Positions 1-7,162 of a stretch of DNA of 15,817 nt are shown here, one piece after another. The stretch comes from CAZJZH01 sp964550465 (GTDB taxonomy: Bacteria > Patescibacteriota > Patescibacteriia > JACRDY01): positions 1 through 15,817 of the forward strand of contig CAZJZH010000020.1 of NCBI GenBank assembly GCA_964550465.1, read 5' to 3'. Numbering within the stretch: position 1 is the stretch's first letter; each line of letters starts with the position of its first letter. Below the pieces are notes generated by a model. That model saw only the letters and a program-made list of their open reading frames with translations. It was not told the origin of the DNA and searched no databases. Both the position numbers and the translations under genes were made by a program.

Positions 1-917
1 TACTGCCCACCGGCCGCTTTACCCGCAGCACAGCCCTGGTTGATTTTGGCACCGTTCAAGCGGCCGCTGCTGGCGCGCGGCCGGTAGTGCAAGTATATGA
101 TCAAACAAATTTGGTGCAGCATGAATTTCTAGCCTACGCAGAGAGTTTTCGTGGTGGAGTCAATGTGGCTACCGGCGATGTGACCGGGGATGGCGTGATT
201 GATATTGTCACTGCGCCGGGTGCCGGTGGGGGACCGCACGTCCGCATATTTAGTCAAACCGGTCAGTTGCTAGGACAGTTCTTTGCCTTTGATCAAGATT
301 TTCGCGGTGGGGTCAGTGTAGCAGTGGGTGATGTTGATGGTGATGGTATTGAGGAGATTGTTAGTGCACCAGCGACCGGTGCTGGGCCGGATATTCGCAT
401 TTTTGATCTGAGTGGACAGCTGCAAGCAGCCTTTCCCGCCTATGCCAGCGGCTTCCGCGGTGGCATTAGTCTAGCGGTGGGTGATGTAGATTTAGATGGT
501 CAAGCAGAAATCATTACTGCGCCATTATCCGGTGGCGGGCCGCAGGTACGGATTTTTGATGACAGCGGCGCTGTCCATAGCCAGTTCTTTGCTGGGCAGC
601 AGTCACGCCGAGACGGCCTACTGGTAGCAACGGGCAATATTGACGCTGATCCACAAACAGAAGTAATTACCCTGGTGCCAGGCACTACACAGCTGCAGGT
701 GTTTGATCAGTATGGTGCGGCCAAAACAGCGCCATATAGTCTTGATCAGCCACTGGACAGATTGGCTGTGGGTGATAGTCTGGCTAGAGGCATAGATCAG
801 CTGACTGGGGTGACCACGGATGGGCGTATGGGTATTTGGTCTCACCGCAACGAAGCTATGTTTGTAGATATTAGTCAAGAGTATCCGACGGGGGCGACAG
901 TTGCTATAATAGACTAA
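1..917 (+). CDS. FG-GAP / integrin-alpha-like beta-propeller protein, 5' truncated
   Basis: The frame is open from the window edge (first full codon at 3) to TAA at 915-917, so only the C-terminal ~304 residues are seen. The GTG at 87 is internal, not a start. Four repeats of exactly 51 residues carry the FG-GAP signature: an FRGG turn, a GDVxGDG calcium loop, an (I/V)xxAP strand, a GGGP turn and a (V/I)RIFD strand. Calcium loops lie at 174, 327 and 480. The fourth, at 633, reads GNIDADP and is degenerate, as expected for a closing blade. Such repeats fold as beta-propellers in exported surface or adhesion proteins; export here is inferred because the N-terminus is outside the window. It sits immediately before a glycan-assembly block, so it may be a glycosylated or cell-surface partner of that pathway, but nothing in the sequence proves this. 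Confidence 0.85.
   Translation, partial: LPTGRFTRSTALVDFGTVQAAAAGARPVVQVYDQTNLVQHEFLAYAESFRGGVNVATGDVTGDGVIDIVTAPGAGGGPHVRIFSQTGQLLGQFFAFDQDFRGGVSVAVGDVDGDGIEEIVSAPATGAGPDIRIFDLSGQLQAAFPAYASGFRGGISLAVGDVDLDGQAEIITAPLSGGGPQVRIFDDSGAVHSQFFAGQQSRRDGLLVATGNIDADPQTEVITLVPGTTQLQVFDQYGAAKTAPYSLDQPLDRLAVGDSLARGIDQLTGVTTDGRMGIWSHRNEAMFVDISQEYPTGATVAIID
123..734 (+). repeat. Four tandem 153-nt FG-GAP coding repeats
   Basis: Repeat units are about 123-275, 276-428, 429-581 and 582-734. The codon for the first Gly of the calcium loop falls at 174, 327, 480 and 633, each exactly 153 nt apart. Units 1-3 are clearly similar at protein level. Unit 4 has lost the FRGG and the acidic loop residues. Confidence 0.8.
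902..910 (+). promoter_or_regulatory. Possible extended -10 element before the GtrA gene
   Basis: TGCTATAAT matches the extended -10 pattern TGNTATAAT and ends 14 nt before the ATG at 925. It lies inside the last codons of the preceding gene. Initiation would be near 917 and leave a leader of only about 8 nt. No good -35 box is seen 16-18 nt upstream (about 881-888), so it would rely on the extended -10. A chance match of this length in a 16-kb window is quite possible. Confidence 0.3.
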
Positions 918-924
918 GCGTCCT

Positions 925-1341
925 ATGACCATGCGACAGTCTTGGTGGTGGGTCTTGAGCAAGTTTGGATTGGTAGGGGTGAGTAATACAGTGATTGATT
1001 TTTTGATATACCTGTCACTAACTCGACTGTCAGCCTTTTGGGCAGAGCAGTACCTCCTGGCCAATGCCATCGCGTGGTTTGGGGCCAATCTGTATAGCTT
1101 CGTCGTCAATCGCTCCTGGACCTTTAAAGCCAATCTGACTAAAGAGGCTATTGACCGTCAGTACAAACGATTTGTGATGGTCAGTTTGATGGGCTTACTG
1201 ATTGTCGAACTGATACTGTGGATAGGGGTGTCTCAGTTCGGTTGGCATGATTTATTGGTTAAAGGTGTGGCTATTGTGGTAGCGGCAGTTGTCACCTTCA
1301 GCCTGCACCACCGGTGGACATTTGGTATATCTTCTAAATAA
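925..1341 (+). CDS. GtrA family membrane protein (polyprenyl-phosphate-sugar flippase-like)
   Basis: 138 residues, normal for GtrA. The N-terminal KFGLVGVSNTVIDF segment is the family hallmark. The two conserved aromatic-basic motifs are NRSWTF at 62-67 and HHRWTF at 128-133. Four hydrophobic segments lie at about 15-33, 44-62, 83-101 and 110-127, so it is an integral membrane protein. GtrA proteins are thought to translocate undecaprenyl-phosphate-linked sugars across the membrane for later transfer to glycans or proteins. The gene starts 7 nt after the FG-GAP gene and is followed by a nucleotide-sugar enzyme and a DPM1-like GT2, the usual partners. An in-frame ATG at 931 is an alternative start. 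No Shine-Dalgarno is visible. The family call is firm; the exact sugar is not deducible. Confidence 0.9.
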   Translation: MTMRQSWWWVLSKFGLVGVSNTVIDFLIYLSLTRLSAFWAEQYLLANAIAWFGANLYSFVVNRSWTFKANLTKEAIDRQYKRFVMVSLMGLLIVELILWIGVSQFGWHDLLVKGVAIVVAAVVTFSLHHRWTFGISSK

Positions 1342-1349
1342 ATAAGTTT

Positions 1350-2357
1350 ATGGCTACAGCTACAAAAAAGAATATTTTAGTTATTGGTGGGGCCGGCTTT
1401 CTCGGTTCACACCTCTGTGACGCTCTGGTTGAGCACCACAATGTGATTTGTGTTGATAATTTTTCATCTGGCTCGCAGTCAAATATTGATCACTTGCTGC
1501 GCAACCCACAGTTTAAGTTTTTGAAGCACGACATGGTCGAGCCATTAGACCTAACACAATTCCCAGAGCTAGAATCGTTGCGTCTGACCACCTATGGTAT
1601 CGCCGAGGTGTACAATTTAGCCGTACCCACATCAGCCAAAGAATTTGAACAGCACCGCATTGCTACCTTAGAGACCACTTCATGGGGGACGCGTAACGCG
1701 CTGGAAGTAGCCCGGCAGTACAATGCTAAGTTCCTCCACTTTTCATCATCAGTGGTCTATGGACCACGGCAGGCTGATGAGAAATTTTTCAGTGAAGATC
1801 ATGTTGGCTGTGTTGACCTACTGTCACCACGAGCCTGTTACGATGAAGGTCGTCGCTTTGCTGAAACGGCGGTGGCTACTTATCGGCAGGTCTATGGCCT
1901 GGACACCAAGATTGTCCGCGTCTTCCGGGCCTATGGTCCACGGATGCAGCTGTTCGATGGCCAGATGATTCCAGACTTCATTACCGATGCCCTGGATGGC
2001 AAGGATTTGGTGGTCTATGGCGATGAGCAGTTCTCCACCTCGCTGGTCTATGTATCAGACGTCATTGATGGCGCTATTAGTATGATGGAGTCCCCAGAAG
2101 CGGGGCCGATTAACCTGGGTAATCCGACAGATTATAACCTAGGCGAGGTGGCGCAGCAGATTATTACCATGACCGGATCGTCATCGAAGGTGGTTTTTGA
2201 GCAGCCGCTAGACTTTATGTCGCCACTGGGGTTGCCAGACATTACTCGTGCCAAAGAGCAGCTGGGCTGGTTACCGGTCATTACCCTAGAAAACGGCTTA
2301 CAGCAGACGATTGATTACACTAAGGCGGAGAAGGGGATTATCCGTGATACCGTATAA
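1350..2357 (+). CDS. NAD-dependent epimerase/dehydratase, UDP-glucuronate decarboxylase (UXS)-like
   Basis: 335 residues, an extended short-chain dehydrogenase. The Rossmann NAD loop GGAGFLG is at residues 13-19, followed by VDNFSSG at 36-41. The NLAVPTS stretch (89-95) and SSSVVYG (132-138) carry the catalytic Ser region. The PRACYDEGRR segment (160-169) matches the CYDEGKR signature of UDP-xylose synthase/UDP-glucuronate decarboxylase and related dTDP-glucose 4,6-dehydratases. RVFRAYGPRM (190-199) and the SLVYVSDV segment (231-238) are also family-like. The likely role is to make a UDP-pentose or related sugar in the cytosol for the neighbouring glycosyltransferases. The odd point is that the catalytic YxxxK has become Y164-x3-R168 (codon CGT). 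The substrate is therefore uncertain, and activity may be altered. It starts 8 nt after the GtrA gene without a Shine-Dalgarno. Confidence 0.85.
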   Translation: MATATKKNILVIGGAGFLGSHLCDALVEHHNVICVDNFSSGSQSNIDHLLRNPQFKFLKHDMVEPLDLTQFPELESLRLTTYGIAEVYNLAVPTSAKEFEQHRIATLETTSWGTRNALEVARQYNAKFLHFSSSVVYGPRQADEKFFSEDHVGCVDLLSPRACYDEGRRFAETAVATYRQVYGLDTKIVRVFRAYGPRMQLFDGQMIPDFITDALDGKDLVVYGDEQFSTSLVYVSDVIDGAISMMESPEAGPINLGNPTDYNLGEVAQQIITMTGSSSKVVFEQPLDFMSPLGLPDITRAKEQLGWLPVITLENGLQQTIDYTKAEKGIIRDTV

Positions 2358-2366
2358 GCAACAGTC

Positions 2367-3035
2367 ATGCGGATTTTTGCGGTCGTGCCGGCCTACAACG
2401 AAGCGGGGCAGATTGGTCAGGTTATTGCTGACCTGGTAACGCAACTACCGGCTGAGCAGATTGTGGTGGTGGATGATGGTTCAACCGATGCGACTACTGC
2501 TACCGCACAGCGCAGTGGGGTAGTAGTGCTCCAGCACCCGATTAATCGTGGTCAGGGCGCTGCTCTACAGACCGGCACAGACTACGCCGTGGCTGCGGGG
2601 GCAGATATCATTGTTCACTTTGATGCTGATGGTCAGCACCAAGCTAAGGAAATCCCTGAGTGGACAGCGCCGATTGAGCAGGGTAAAGCTGATGTGGTGA
2701 TCGGTTCACGTTTTTTGGGTAAGCAGCAGCATCTGCCATGGAGTAAACGGTTATTCTTTCGAGTTGTTATTCCGTGGCACAACTTGTTTATTGGTCTACC
2801 GTTAACTGACTTACACAACGGCACCCGAGTCCTGTCACGCAGCGCTGCTCAACAGATTCGTATTACGCAGGACCGCATGGCGCATAATTCAGAGATCAGT
2901 AGTCAGATTGCTCACCTCGGTCTGCGCTACACGGAGGTACCGGTCGAGATTCTCTACCACCACTACGGCCAAAGCATCGGCAGCAGCTGGCGGATTATCC
3001 GAGATTTATTGAAGCGAACATTATTTGGTAGTTAG
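2367..3035 (+). CDS. GT2 glycosyltransferase, dolichyl-phosphate-mannose-synthase-like (polyprenyl-phosphate sugar synthase)
   Basis: 222 residues, a single GT-A domain with no C-terminal membrane segments. VVPAYNE opens strand 1. DDGST (36-40) binds the nucleotide. FDADGQH (85-91) provides the metal-binding DxD motif. The VIGSRF (111-116) and LTDLHNGTRVLS segments are typical of DPM1/GtrB-like enzymes. It should transfer a sugar from a nucleotide donor to a polyprenyl phosphate on the cytosolic face, yielding the lipid-linked sugar that GtrA would flip. It begins 9 nt after the epimerase and ends 3 nt before the DUF2304 gene, in the order often seen in Patescibacteria. The start is the first Met directly before strand 1. 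The donor sugar cannot be deduced. Confidence 0.9.
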   Translation: MRIFAVVPAYNEAGQIGQVIADLVTQLPAEQIVVVDDGSTDATTATAQRSGVVVLQHPINRGQGAALQTGTDYAVAAGADIIVHFDADGQHQAKEIPEWTAPIEQGKADVVIGSRFLGKQQHLPWSKRLFFRVVIPWHNLFIGLPLTDLHNGTRVLSRSAAQQIRITQDRMAHNSEISSQIAHLGLRYTEVPVEILYHHYGQSIGSSWRIIRDLLKRTLFGS

Positions 3036-3038
3036 TCT

Positions 3039-3377
3039 ATGTACATCCAGATTGTCATCTTCATCTTCATTATTTTTGTCCTAGGACGGACTACCATGCG
3101 GTATGTGCGCAAAGACCTGCGTGGCCGCGAGTTGATTGGCTGGTGGATTTTTTGGTTGGTGGTGGCAGCAGCCGTAGCCTGGCCGCAAGCTACTGATGGT
3201 CTAGCGCAACTAGTGGGCGTAGAGCGTGGAGCTGATTTGCTGGTCTACCTGTCGGTCTTAGCTCTGTTTTATGCTGTTTTTCGCATTCTCGTGTCGTTGG
3301 AGCGTATTCATCAGGACATCACTACTTTGACGCGAGCAGTAGCATTACAGCCAACCGAAGATGATGAGCAGGAATAA
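3039..3377 (+). CDS. DUF2304 membrane protein
   Basis: 112 residues with three hydrophobic segments at about 2-16, 34-49 and 67-88. The GVERGADLLVYLSVLALFY stretch (near 60-78) is the hallmark of DUF2304. A charged helix follows (LERIHQDITTLTRAVAL), probably cytosolic. DUF2304 proteins have no settled biochemical role. They are repeatedly found beside DPM1-like GT2 enzymes and are presumed to act as membrane partners in polyprenyl-phosphate sugar synthesis; that role is inferred from context. The gene begins 3 nt after the GT2 stop and ends 6 nt before the next GT2, consistent with co-transcription. Confidence 0.88.
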   Translation: MYIQIVIFIFIIFVLGRTTMRYVRKDLRGRELIGWWIFWLVVAAAVAWPQATDGLAQLVGVERGADLLVYLSVLALFYAVFRILVSLERIHQDITTLTRAVALQPTEDDEQE

Positions 3378-3383
3378 TTTTCT

Positions 3384-4430
3384 ATGATTGATCGTCTAGC
3401 NNNNNNNNNNGATTACGCTGACCGCTACCTGGCCGAGTGTGTCGACAGCCTGCGATCGCAAGATTGGCAGGGTGATTTTTTGTTGGTGATTGTTGATAAC
3501 CAGACAACGCCGCAGTCACAGGCGACCATCAAGCAACTAGCGCCAGAGGCGGTGCTGGTGACCAACGAACACAATGACGGCTTTGCTAAGGGCAACAACG
3601 ATGGTATGCGCTATGCTTTTGATCAAGGTTATGAGCATGTCTTGCTGCTCAACATGGACACGGTAGTGCCCTCTGATGGACTGCGCCGGTTGGTTGATAG
3701 CGCCAATGCTAAAAAAGATTGGGGCGTCATCCAGGCGCGACTGATGTTGCCTGATGGCCAGACCATTAATAGTGTTGGTAACCAGTTGCACTATTTGGGC
3801 TATGGATTGTCAGACGGTGGCTATCGTCAGTGGAATGACGTAGCCGATCAGTGTCAAAATGATCCGGCTATTACCACGGCCTCCGGTGCGGCCATGTTAC
3901 TGCGTAAATCAGTCTTGGACCAGGTGGGATTATTTGATGAGAAATTTTTCATGTACCATGATGATTTAGATTTATCCTGGCGTATTGTGCTGGCTGGCTA
4001 CCCGCTTTACTTAGCTACAGAGGCGGTAGTGATTCATAAGTATGAGTTTTCCCGCAGCATCACCAAATACTACTGGATGGAGCGCAACCGAGCTATCTGG
4101 TTGTTGGCTAGTTACAGTCTGTTGACGATCATTCTGATCAGTCCTATGCTAGTGGTAATGGAGCTGGGTAGTTTGTTATTTGCCCTTAAAGGTGGTTGGA
4201 TTGGTCAGAAACTGCGAGTCTATGGCTGGCTGCTGTGGCCAGGTAATTGGCCCTACCTGCTACGTAAGCGCCGGGCCATTCAACAGTTACGACAACGCAG
4301 TGACCGGCAGCTAGCGCCGCGACTGACTGACCGGATTGATTTCCAAGCCATTGATAATCCATTCTTGCGACTGGTGGCTAACCCCATCATGCAGGCCTAT
4401 TGGTTTGTCATCAAACGATTGATTGTATGA
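3384..4430 (+). CDS. GT2 glycosyltransferase, rhamnosyltransferase (WbbL)-like, interrupted by an assembly gap
   Basis: A 10-N gap (3401-3410) falls at the sixth codon. The flanks are in frame across it, and the numbering here assumes 348 residues. After the gap come DYADRYLAECVDSL, a VDNQT nucleotide-binding loop (replacing VDNxS), LLLNMDTVV with the metal-binding NxD, and ASGAAMLLR. The segment with VGLFDEKFF and DDLDLSWR is the typical acceptor-side signature of rhamnosyltransferase-like GT2 enzymes. Two hydrophobic segments near residues 238-275 suggest membrane anchoring. It would add a sugar to a lipid-linked glycan in the cytosol. The gap hides the first beta strand and the YN motif; four codons are too few for it, so the true gap is probably longer. 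The stop overlaps the next start as ATGA (4427-4430). Confidence 0.85.
   Translation: MIDRLXXXXDYADRYLAECVDSLRSQDWQGDFLLVIVDNQTTPQSQATIKQLAPEAVLVTNEHNDGFAKGNNDGMRYAFDQGYEHVLLLNMDTVVPSDGLRRLVDSANAKKDWGVIQARLMLPDGQTINSVGNQLHYLGYGLSDGGYRQWNDVADQCQNDPAITTASGAAMLLRKSVLDQVGLFDEKFFMYHDDLDLSWRIVLAGYPLYLATEAVVIHKYEFSRSITKYYWMERNRAIWLLASYSLLTIILISPMLVVMELGSLLFALKGGWIGQKLRVYGWLLWPGNWPYLLRKRRAIQQLRQRSDRQLAPRLTDRIDFQAIDNPFLRLVANPIMQAYWFVIKRLIV
3401..3410. other. Assembly gap (10 N)
   Basis: A run of exactly ten N, most likely a scaffold placeholder whose true length is unknown. It sits inside the N-terminal strand of the GT2 gene. Confidence 0.98.
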
Positions 4431-5572
4431 AAGTAGCACAAGTAGTGTCAACATTTCCTCCCTACAAAGGCGGCATGGGTAACGTGGCCTTTCATTATAG
4501 TTTGGAACTATCTAAGCTCGGACACGATGTGACGGTCTATACCCCACGACGCAAACGAGCAGAGATGAAGATGCACAACTTTACTATTGCCGGGCTGTCA
4601 CCGCTGCTGTCACTGGGTAATGCCTCGGTCTTGATCCAACTGCTGTGGCGACTGAATCAATTTGACGTGGTTCATTTGCACTACCCGTTTTTTGGCAGTG
4701 ATGTTCTAGTGGCGCTGGCCAAGCGGCTGTGGGCACGAAAAGTTAAACTAGTGATTACCTATGAGATGGATGTGGTGGGGGAGGGTGGCTGGCGGTCACA
4801 ATACTTTGCTTGGCATAAGAAATATCTGATGCCGTGGGTATTGTCATCAGCTGATAAAATAATCGTCACCTCGTATGATTACGCTCAGTCAGGTGACGTG
4901 GCTGATTTTTTGGCTAATAATGAAGCGTTATTTACAGAAATTCCATTGGGGGCTAATGTGAAAATTTTTCATCCGCGACCAGAGCGCTCTGAGCTGCGCC
5001 AGCAGTACGGTATTGGCCCTGATGAGCCAATCATGCTGTTTGTAGCCGCCCTAGACCAGGCCCATTATTTTAAGGGACTGCACTTGTTGCTGGAGGCTAT
5101 GGGCAGCTTAGCCCAGCCGGCGCATCTGCTAGTAGTGGGGCGGGGGCCGTTGCAGCAGCAGTACCAAAAACTAGCTAACCAGTATGGTATCAGCGACCGA
5201 GTCCATTTTGTCGGTTATGTCAGCGACTTTGATTTAGCTGACTATTACAACCTCTGTGATGTCTTTGTCTTGCCGTCAACTGATAAGTCAGAAGCCTTTG
5301 GTTTGGTCTATGTCGAAGCCATGGCCTGTGCCAAGCCAGTGATCGGTTCTCGATTAGCCGGGGTGCGGACTGTCATTGATGACGGCACCACCGGTTTTTT
5401 GATTGACCCGGGTAATGTGGCTGATTTGCGGACTAAGATTGAGATGATTTTGACTGACCAGCAACAAGCCGCACAGCTGGGTCAAGCCGGGCTAGAGAAA
5501 GTACAGCAGCACTATACCTGGCGCGGGGTGGTTGAGCAGATCGACCAACTGTATCGTTCATTGTTTACCTAG
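4427..5572 (+). CDS. GT4 family glycosyltransferase (GT-B fold)
   Basis: 381 residues from the ATG at 4427, whose ATGA overlaps the previous stop. MKVAQVVSTFPP is a canonical GT4 first strand. A longer upstream reading from 4400 would only add residues overlapping the previous gene. The N-terminal domain carries the glycine-rich acceptor loop KGGMGNVAFHYS. The C-terminal domain has VGRGPL, a VHFVGYV strand and the E-x7-E motif EAFGLVYVE with Glu at 289 and 297. It ends in the usual PVIGSRLAG and GTTGFLIDPG segments, so the retaining catalytic site looks intact. It should transfer a hexose-type sugar from a nucleotide donor in glycan assembly. The next GT4 starts 16 nt downstream. Confidence 0.9.
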   Translation: MKVAQVVSTFPPYKGGMGNVAFHYSLELSKLGHDVTVYTPRRKRAEMKMHNFTIAGLSPLLSLGNASVLIQLLWRLNQFDVVHLHYPFFGSDVLVALAKRLWARKVKLVITYEMDVVGEGGWRSQYFAWHKKYLMPWVLSSADKIIVTSYDYAQSGDVADFLANNEALFTEIPLGANVKIFHPRPERSELRQQYGIGPDEPIMLFVAALDQAHYFKGLHLLLEAMGSLAQPAHLLVVGRGPLQQQYQKLANQYGISDRVHFVGYVSDFDLADYYNLCDVFVLPSTDKSEAFGLVYVEAMACAKPVIGSRLAGVRTVIDDGTTGFLIDPGNVADLRTKIEMILTDQQQAAQLGQAGLEKVQQHYTWRGVVEQIDQLYRSLFT

Positions 5573-5588
5573 GTGTATTGAGAGTGTC

Positions 5589-6683
5589 ATGAAGGTTGCT
5601 ATCATCACCAGTATTTTTACACCCTACCGCAAAGGTGGGGCTGAGGTGGTGGTGCAGCAGCGGATTACTGAATACCAAGCAGCCGGACATGAGGTGGTAG
5701 TGTTGACCGCTGGTCCTTGGCGAGGCTGGCAGTCACTGTCACCACAGCAATCAGTCATTGAAGGAGTGACAGTCTACCGCTGGTACCCTCTCAATATTTT
5801 TTCTATTTTAACTATTGATCACCAGCCAAGCTGGTGGCGAGCGCTGTGGCATCTGATTGATATGTTCAATCTGCACAGTGCTTGGTTGATTCGACGCATC
5901 CTTCGGCAAGAGCGGCCAGACTTGGTCGAGACACACACCGTCAAGGGTATCGGTTACACCAGTTGGCGAGCCGCCCAGGCCGGTGGTCGTAAGACTGTTC
6001 AGGTGCTGCACGATGTCCAGCTAGTGGTGCCGTCAGGTTTGCTGCTGGTAGGACAAGAGGCGGTGCTGGGGCGGTGGTGGATACGATTGTACGCCAGTAT
6101 CTGCCGCTGGTTCGTAGGTAAGCCAACAGAAGTGGTGTCACCATCACGCTGGTTGCTGCGCTTTTACCAGCAGCGACAGTTTTTTCGTGGTAGCCAGGCG
6201 GTGGTCCAGCCGGGTTTTGGCGTGCAGCTGCCGCAGCAGGTATTGTTACCAGTCCAGGTTGATGGCCCACTACGCTTGCTGTTTGTTGGACAGTTAGCGG
6301 CTCACAAAGGTGCGCTGTGGTTGATTGAAGTACTGCACGCATCATCGCTGGATTGGCAGTTAACGGTTATTGGGGACGGACCACAACAGCAGCAGCTGCA
6401 GCAGCGTGTCGCAGCTGATGCACGTATCACTGCCATTGGTCGTCAGTCATTAGCTGAGGTTAAACAGGCGATTGATCACGCGGACGCGGTGGTGGTGCCG
6501 TCCCTATGCTATGAAAACGCGCCGACCATTAGTCCACTATCATTACAACAGGCTATGCCGGTAGTGGCGGCGGCTGTTGGCGGCATACCGGAATTTATTA
6601 CTGAGGGGAAAACCGGGCTATTATTTACGGCCGGGGATCAGCAGGCCTGCGTGGCCGCACTACAACAATTATTTGCCAATTAA
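5589..6683 (+). CDS. GT4 family glycosyltransferase with altered E-x7-E motif
   Basis: 364 residues from the ATG at 5589 (MKVAIITSIFTP). Upstream in-frame sequence from 5532 overlaps the preceding gene and lacks GT4 features. The N-domain has the YRKGGAEVVV acceptor loop. The C-domain has RLLFVGQLAAHKG, VIGDGPQ and the PVVAAAVGGIPEFI stretch of GT4 enzymes. The active-site segment reads ENAPTISPL: the first Glu (309) is present, but the second, expected at 317, is Leu. The following glycine (normally ACG or ASG) is Ala. The enzyme may use a different donor geometry, be weak, or be a non-catalytic partner of the preceding GT4. It is the last gene of the glycan block. No + strand U-tract terminator follows; the hairpin at 6687-6704 faces the other way. 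Confidence 0.85.
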   Translation: MKVAIITSIFTPYRKGGAEVVVQQRITEYQAAGHEVVVLTAGPWRGWQSLSPQQSVIEGVTVYRWYPLNIFSILTIDHQPSWWRALWHLIDMFNLHSAWLIRRILRQERPDLVETHTVKGIGYTSWRAAQAGGRKTVQVLHDVQLVVPSGLLLVGQEAVLGRWWIRLYASICRWFVGKPTEVVSPSRWLLRFYQQRQFFRGSQAVVQPGFGVQLPQQVLLPVQVDGPLRLLFVGQLAAHKGALWLIEVLHASSLDWQLTVIGDGPQQQQLQQRVAADARITAIGRQSLAEVKQAIDHADAVVVPSLCYENAPTISPLSLQQAMPVVAAAVGGIPEFITEGKTGLLFTAGDQQACVAALQQLFAN

Positions 6684-6704
6684 AAAGGAGCTCCGAAGAG
6701 CTCC
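6682..6704 (-). terminator. Intrinsic terminator facing the minus strand
   Basis: On the minus strand a perfect 7-bp stem, GGAGCTC and GAGCTCC, is closed by a TTCG loop in the very stable C(UUCG)G context. It is followed directly by five T (plus-strand A at 6682-6686). The plus strand has no T-run after the hairpin. It therefore terminates transcription coming leftward, which implies a minus-strand transcript from the gene-free region to its right, or protection against readthrough. Confidence 0.75.
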
Positions 6705-7140
6705 GTAGGGTGTGTCGACGTTGGTGGTCAAGACCAACGCCAGCTATCGCGAAGCAACGTCCAGCAACCCATTCGAAAAGGAAGGCCAAACATGCCTCAC
6801 GAACTGAAAGCATTGCTTCTGAAAGAGCTAATTAGGGCAACATCGACCGCCGGGGGGGGTAACCCCCCCGACGGTCTTTGCGCACTCAGTCTCGACCCGT
6901 CGCCTTTACACAGCACTGTCAACCGTGGGCTGCGACAGCGGCCTCACATAATAGAGAAGGTAGCGAAGTTACCAGGCCTCCTACCTTCTCGGAGGATCGC
7001 CGTTTCGGCTGTAGGTCAAGACACCCACCCGGTCACCTTGGCTCTCCAGCAAAGATTGCCCAGGGTGACCACACAATATGGAGGTGTCGTATGAAATACG
7101 ACAACCATTTCAACTCAAAATGAACCATAGTTCATTTTAT
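6684..7140. ncRNA. Gene-free hairpin array, candidate structured RNA (strand unresolved)
   Basis: I see no credible protein here: open frames overlap one another and run through long palindromes. Stems, left to right, are 6687-6693/6698-6704; 6719-6725/6733-6739; 6845-6859 with 6862-6876 (13 pairs and one mismatch, GTAA loop, run of eight G); 6954-6963/6981-6990 (GAGAAGGTAG); 6999-7009 (GCCG TTT CGGC); 7031-7041/7060-7070; 7085-7092/7096-7103; and 7117-7125/7130-7138. The minus-strand terminator at the left edge and a weak minus-strand promoter near 7134-7162 would give a transcript of about 445 nt. However, the one imperfect pair in the 7031 stem is a U-G wobble only on the plus strand, while the 6845 mismatch becomes G-U only on the minus strand. 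I searched for the conserved cores of RNase P RNA, tmRNA, SRP RNA and 5S rRNA and found none. Confidence 0.4.
7078..7123 (+). other. Shine-Dalgarno-led 10-codon micro-ORF (possible leader peptide)
   Basis: GGAGG at 7080-7084 sits 6 nt before ATG 7091, ideal ribosome-binding spacing. The frame reads MKYDNHFNSK and stops at TGA 7121-7123. The start codon lies inside the hairpin 7085-7103. The Shine-Dalgarno can alternatively pair with GACACC at 7020-7025. A stem with four trailing T in its right arm (7117-7138) follows at once. The arrangement resembles a leader peptide or attenuator, but no gene it would control is obvious other than nrdR, which has its own promoter. Confidence 0.3.
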
Positions 7141-7162
7141 AACAGTTCTAGTGCTGGTACAA
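7134..7162 (-). promoter_or_regulatory. Weak candidate minus-strand promoter
   Basis: On the minus strand TTGTAC (7162-7157) is followed after 17 nt by TAAAAT (7139-7134). The -35 match is poor (3 of 6) and the -10 match is good (5 of 6). It is listed only because it would drive the transcript that the minus-strand terminator at 6682-6704 implies. Confidence 0.18.

Noticed and set aside
618..1133. Minus-strand frame of 171 codons
   Set aside because: It lies antisense to the FG-GAP and GtrA genes, both of which have clear family motifs; it is a shadow frame.
6792..7094. Open frame of 100 codons with a Shine-Dalgarno-like AAGGAAGG before its ATG
   Set aside because: It runs through several long palindromes including a G8/C7 stem, overlaps other open frames in the same region, and shows no protein-like composition after the first ~20 codons. 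I treat it as non-coding but keep the ribosome-binding site as a remark.
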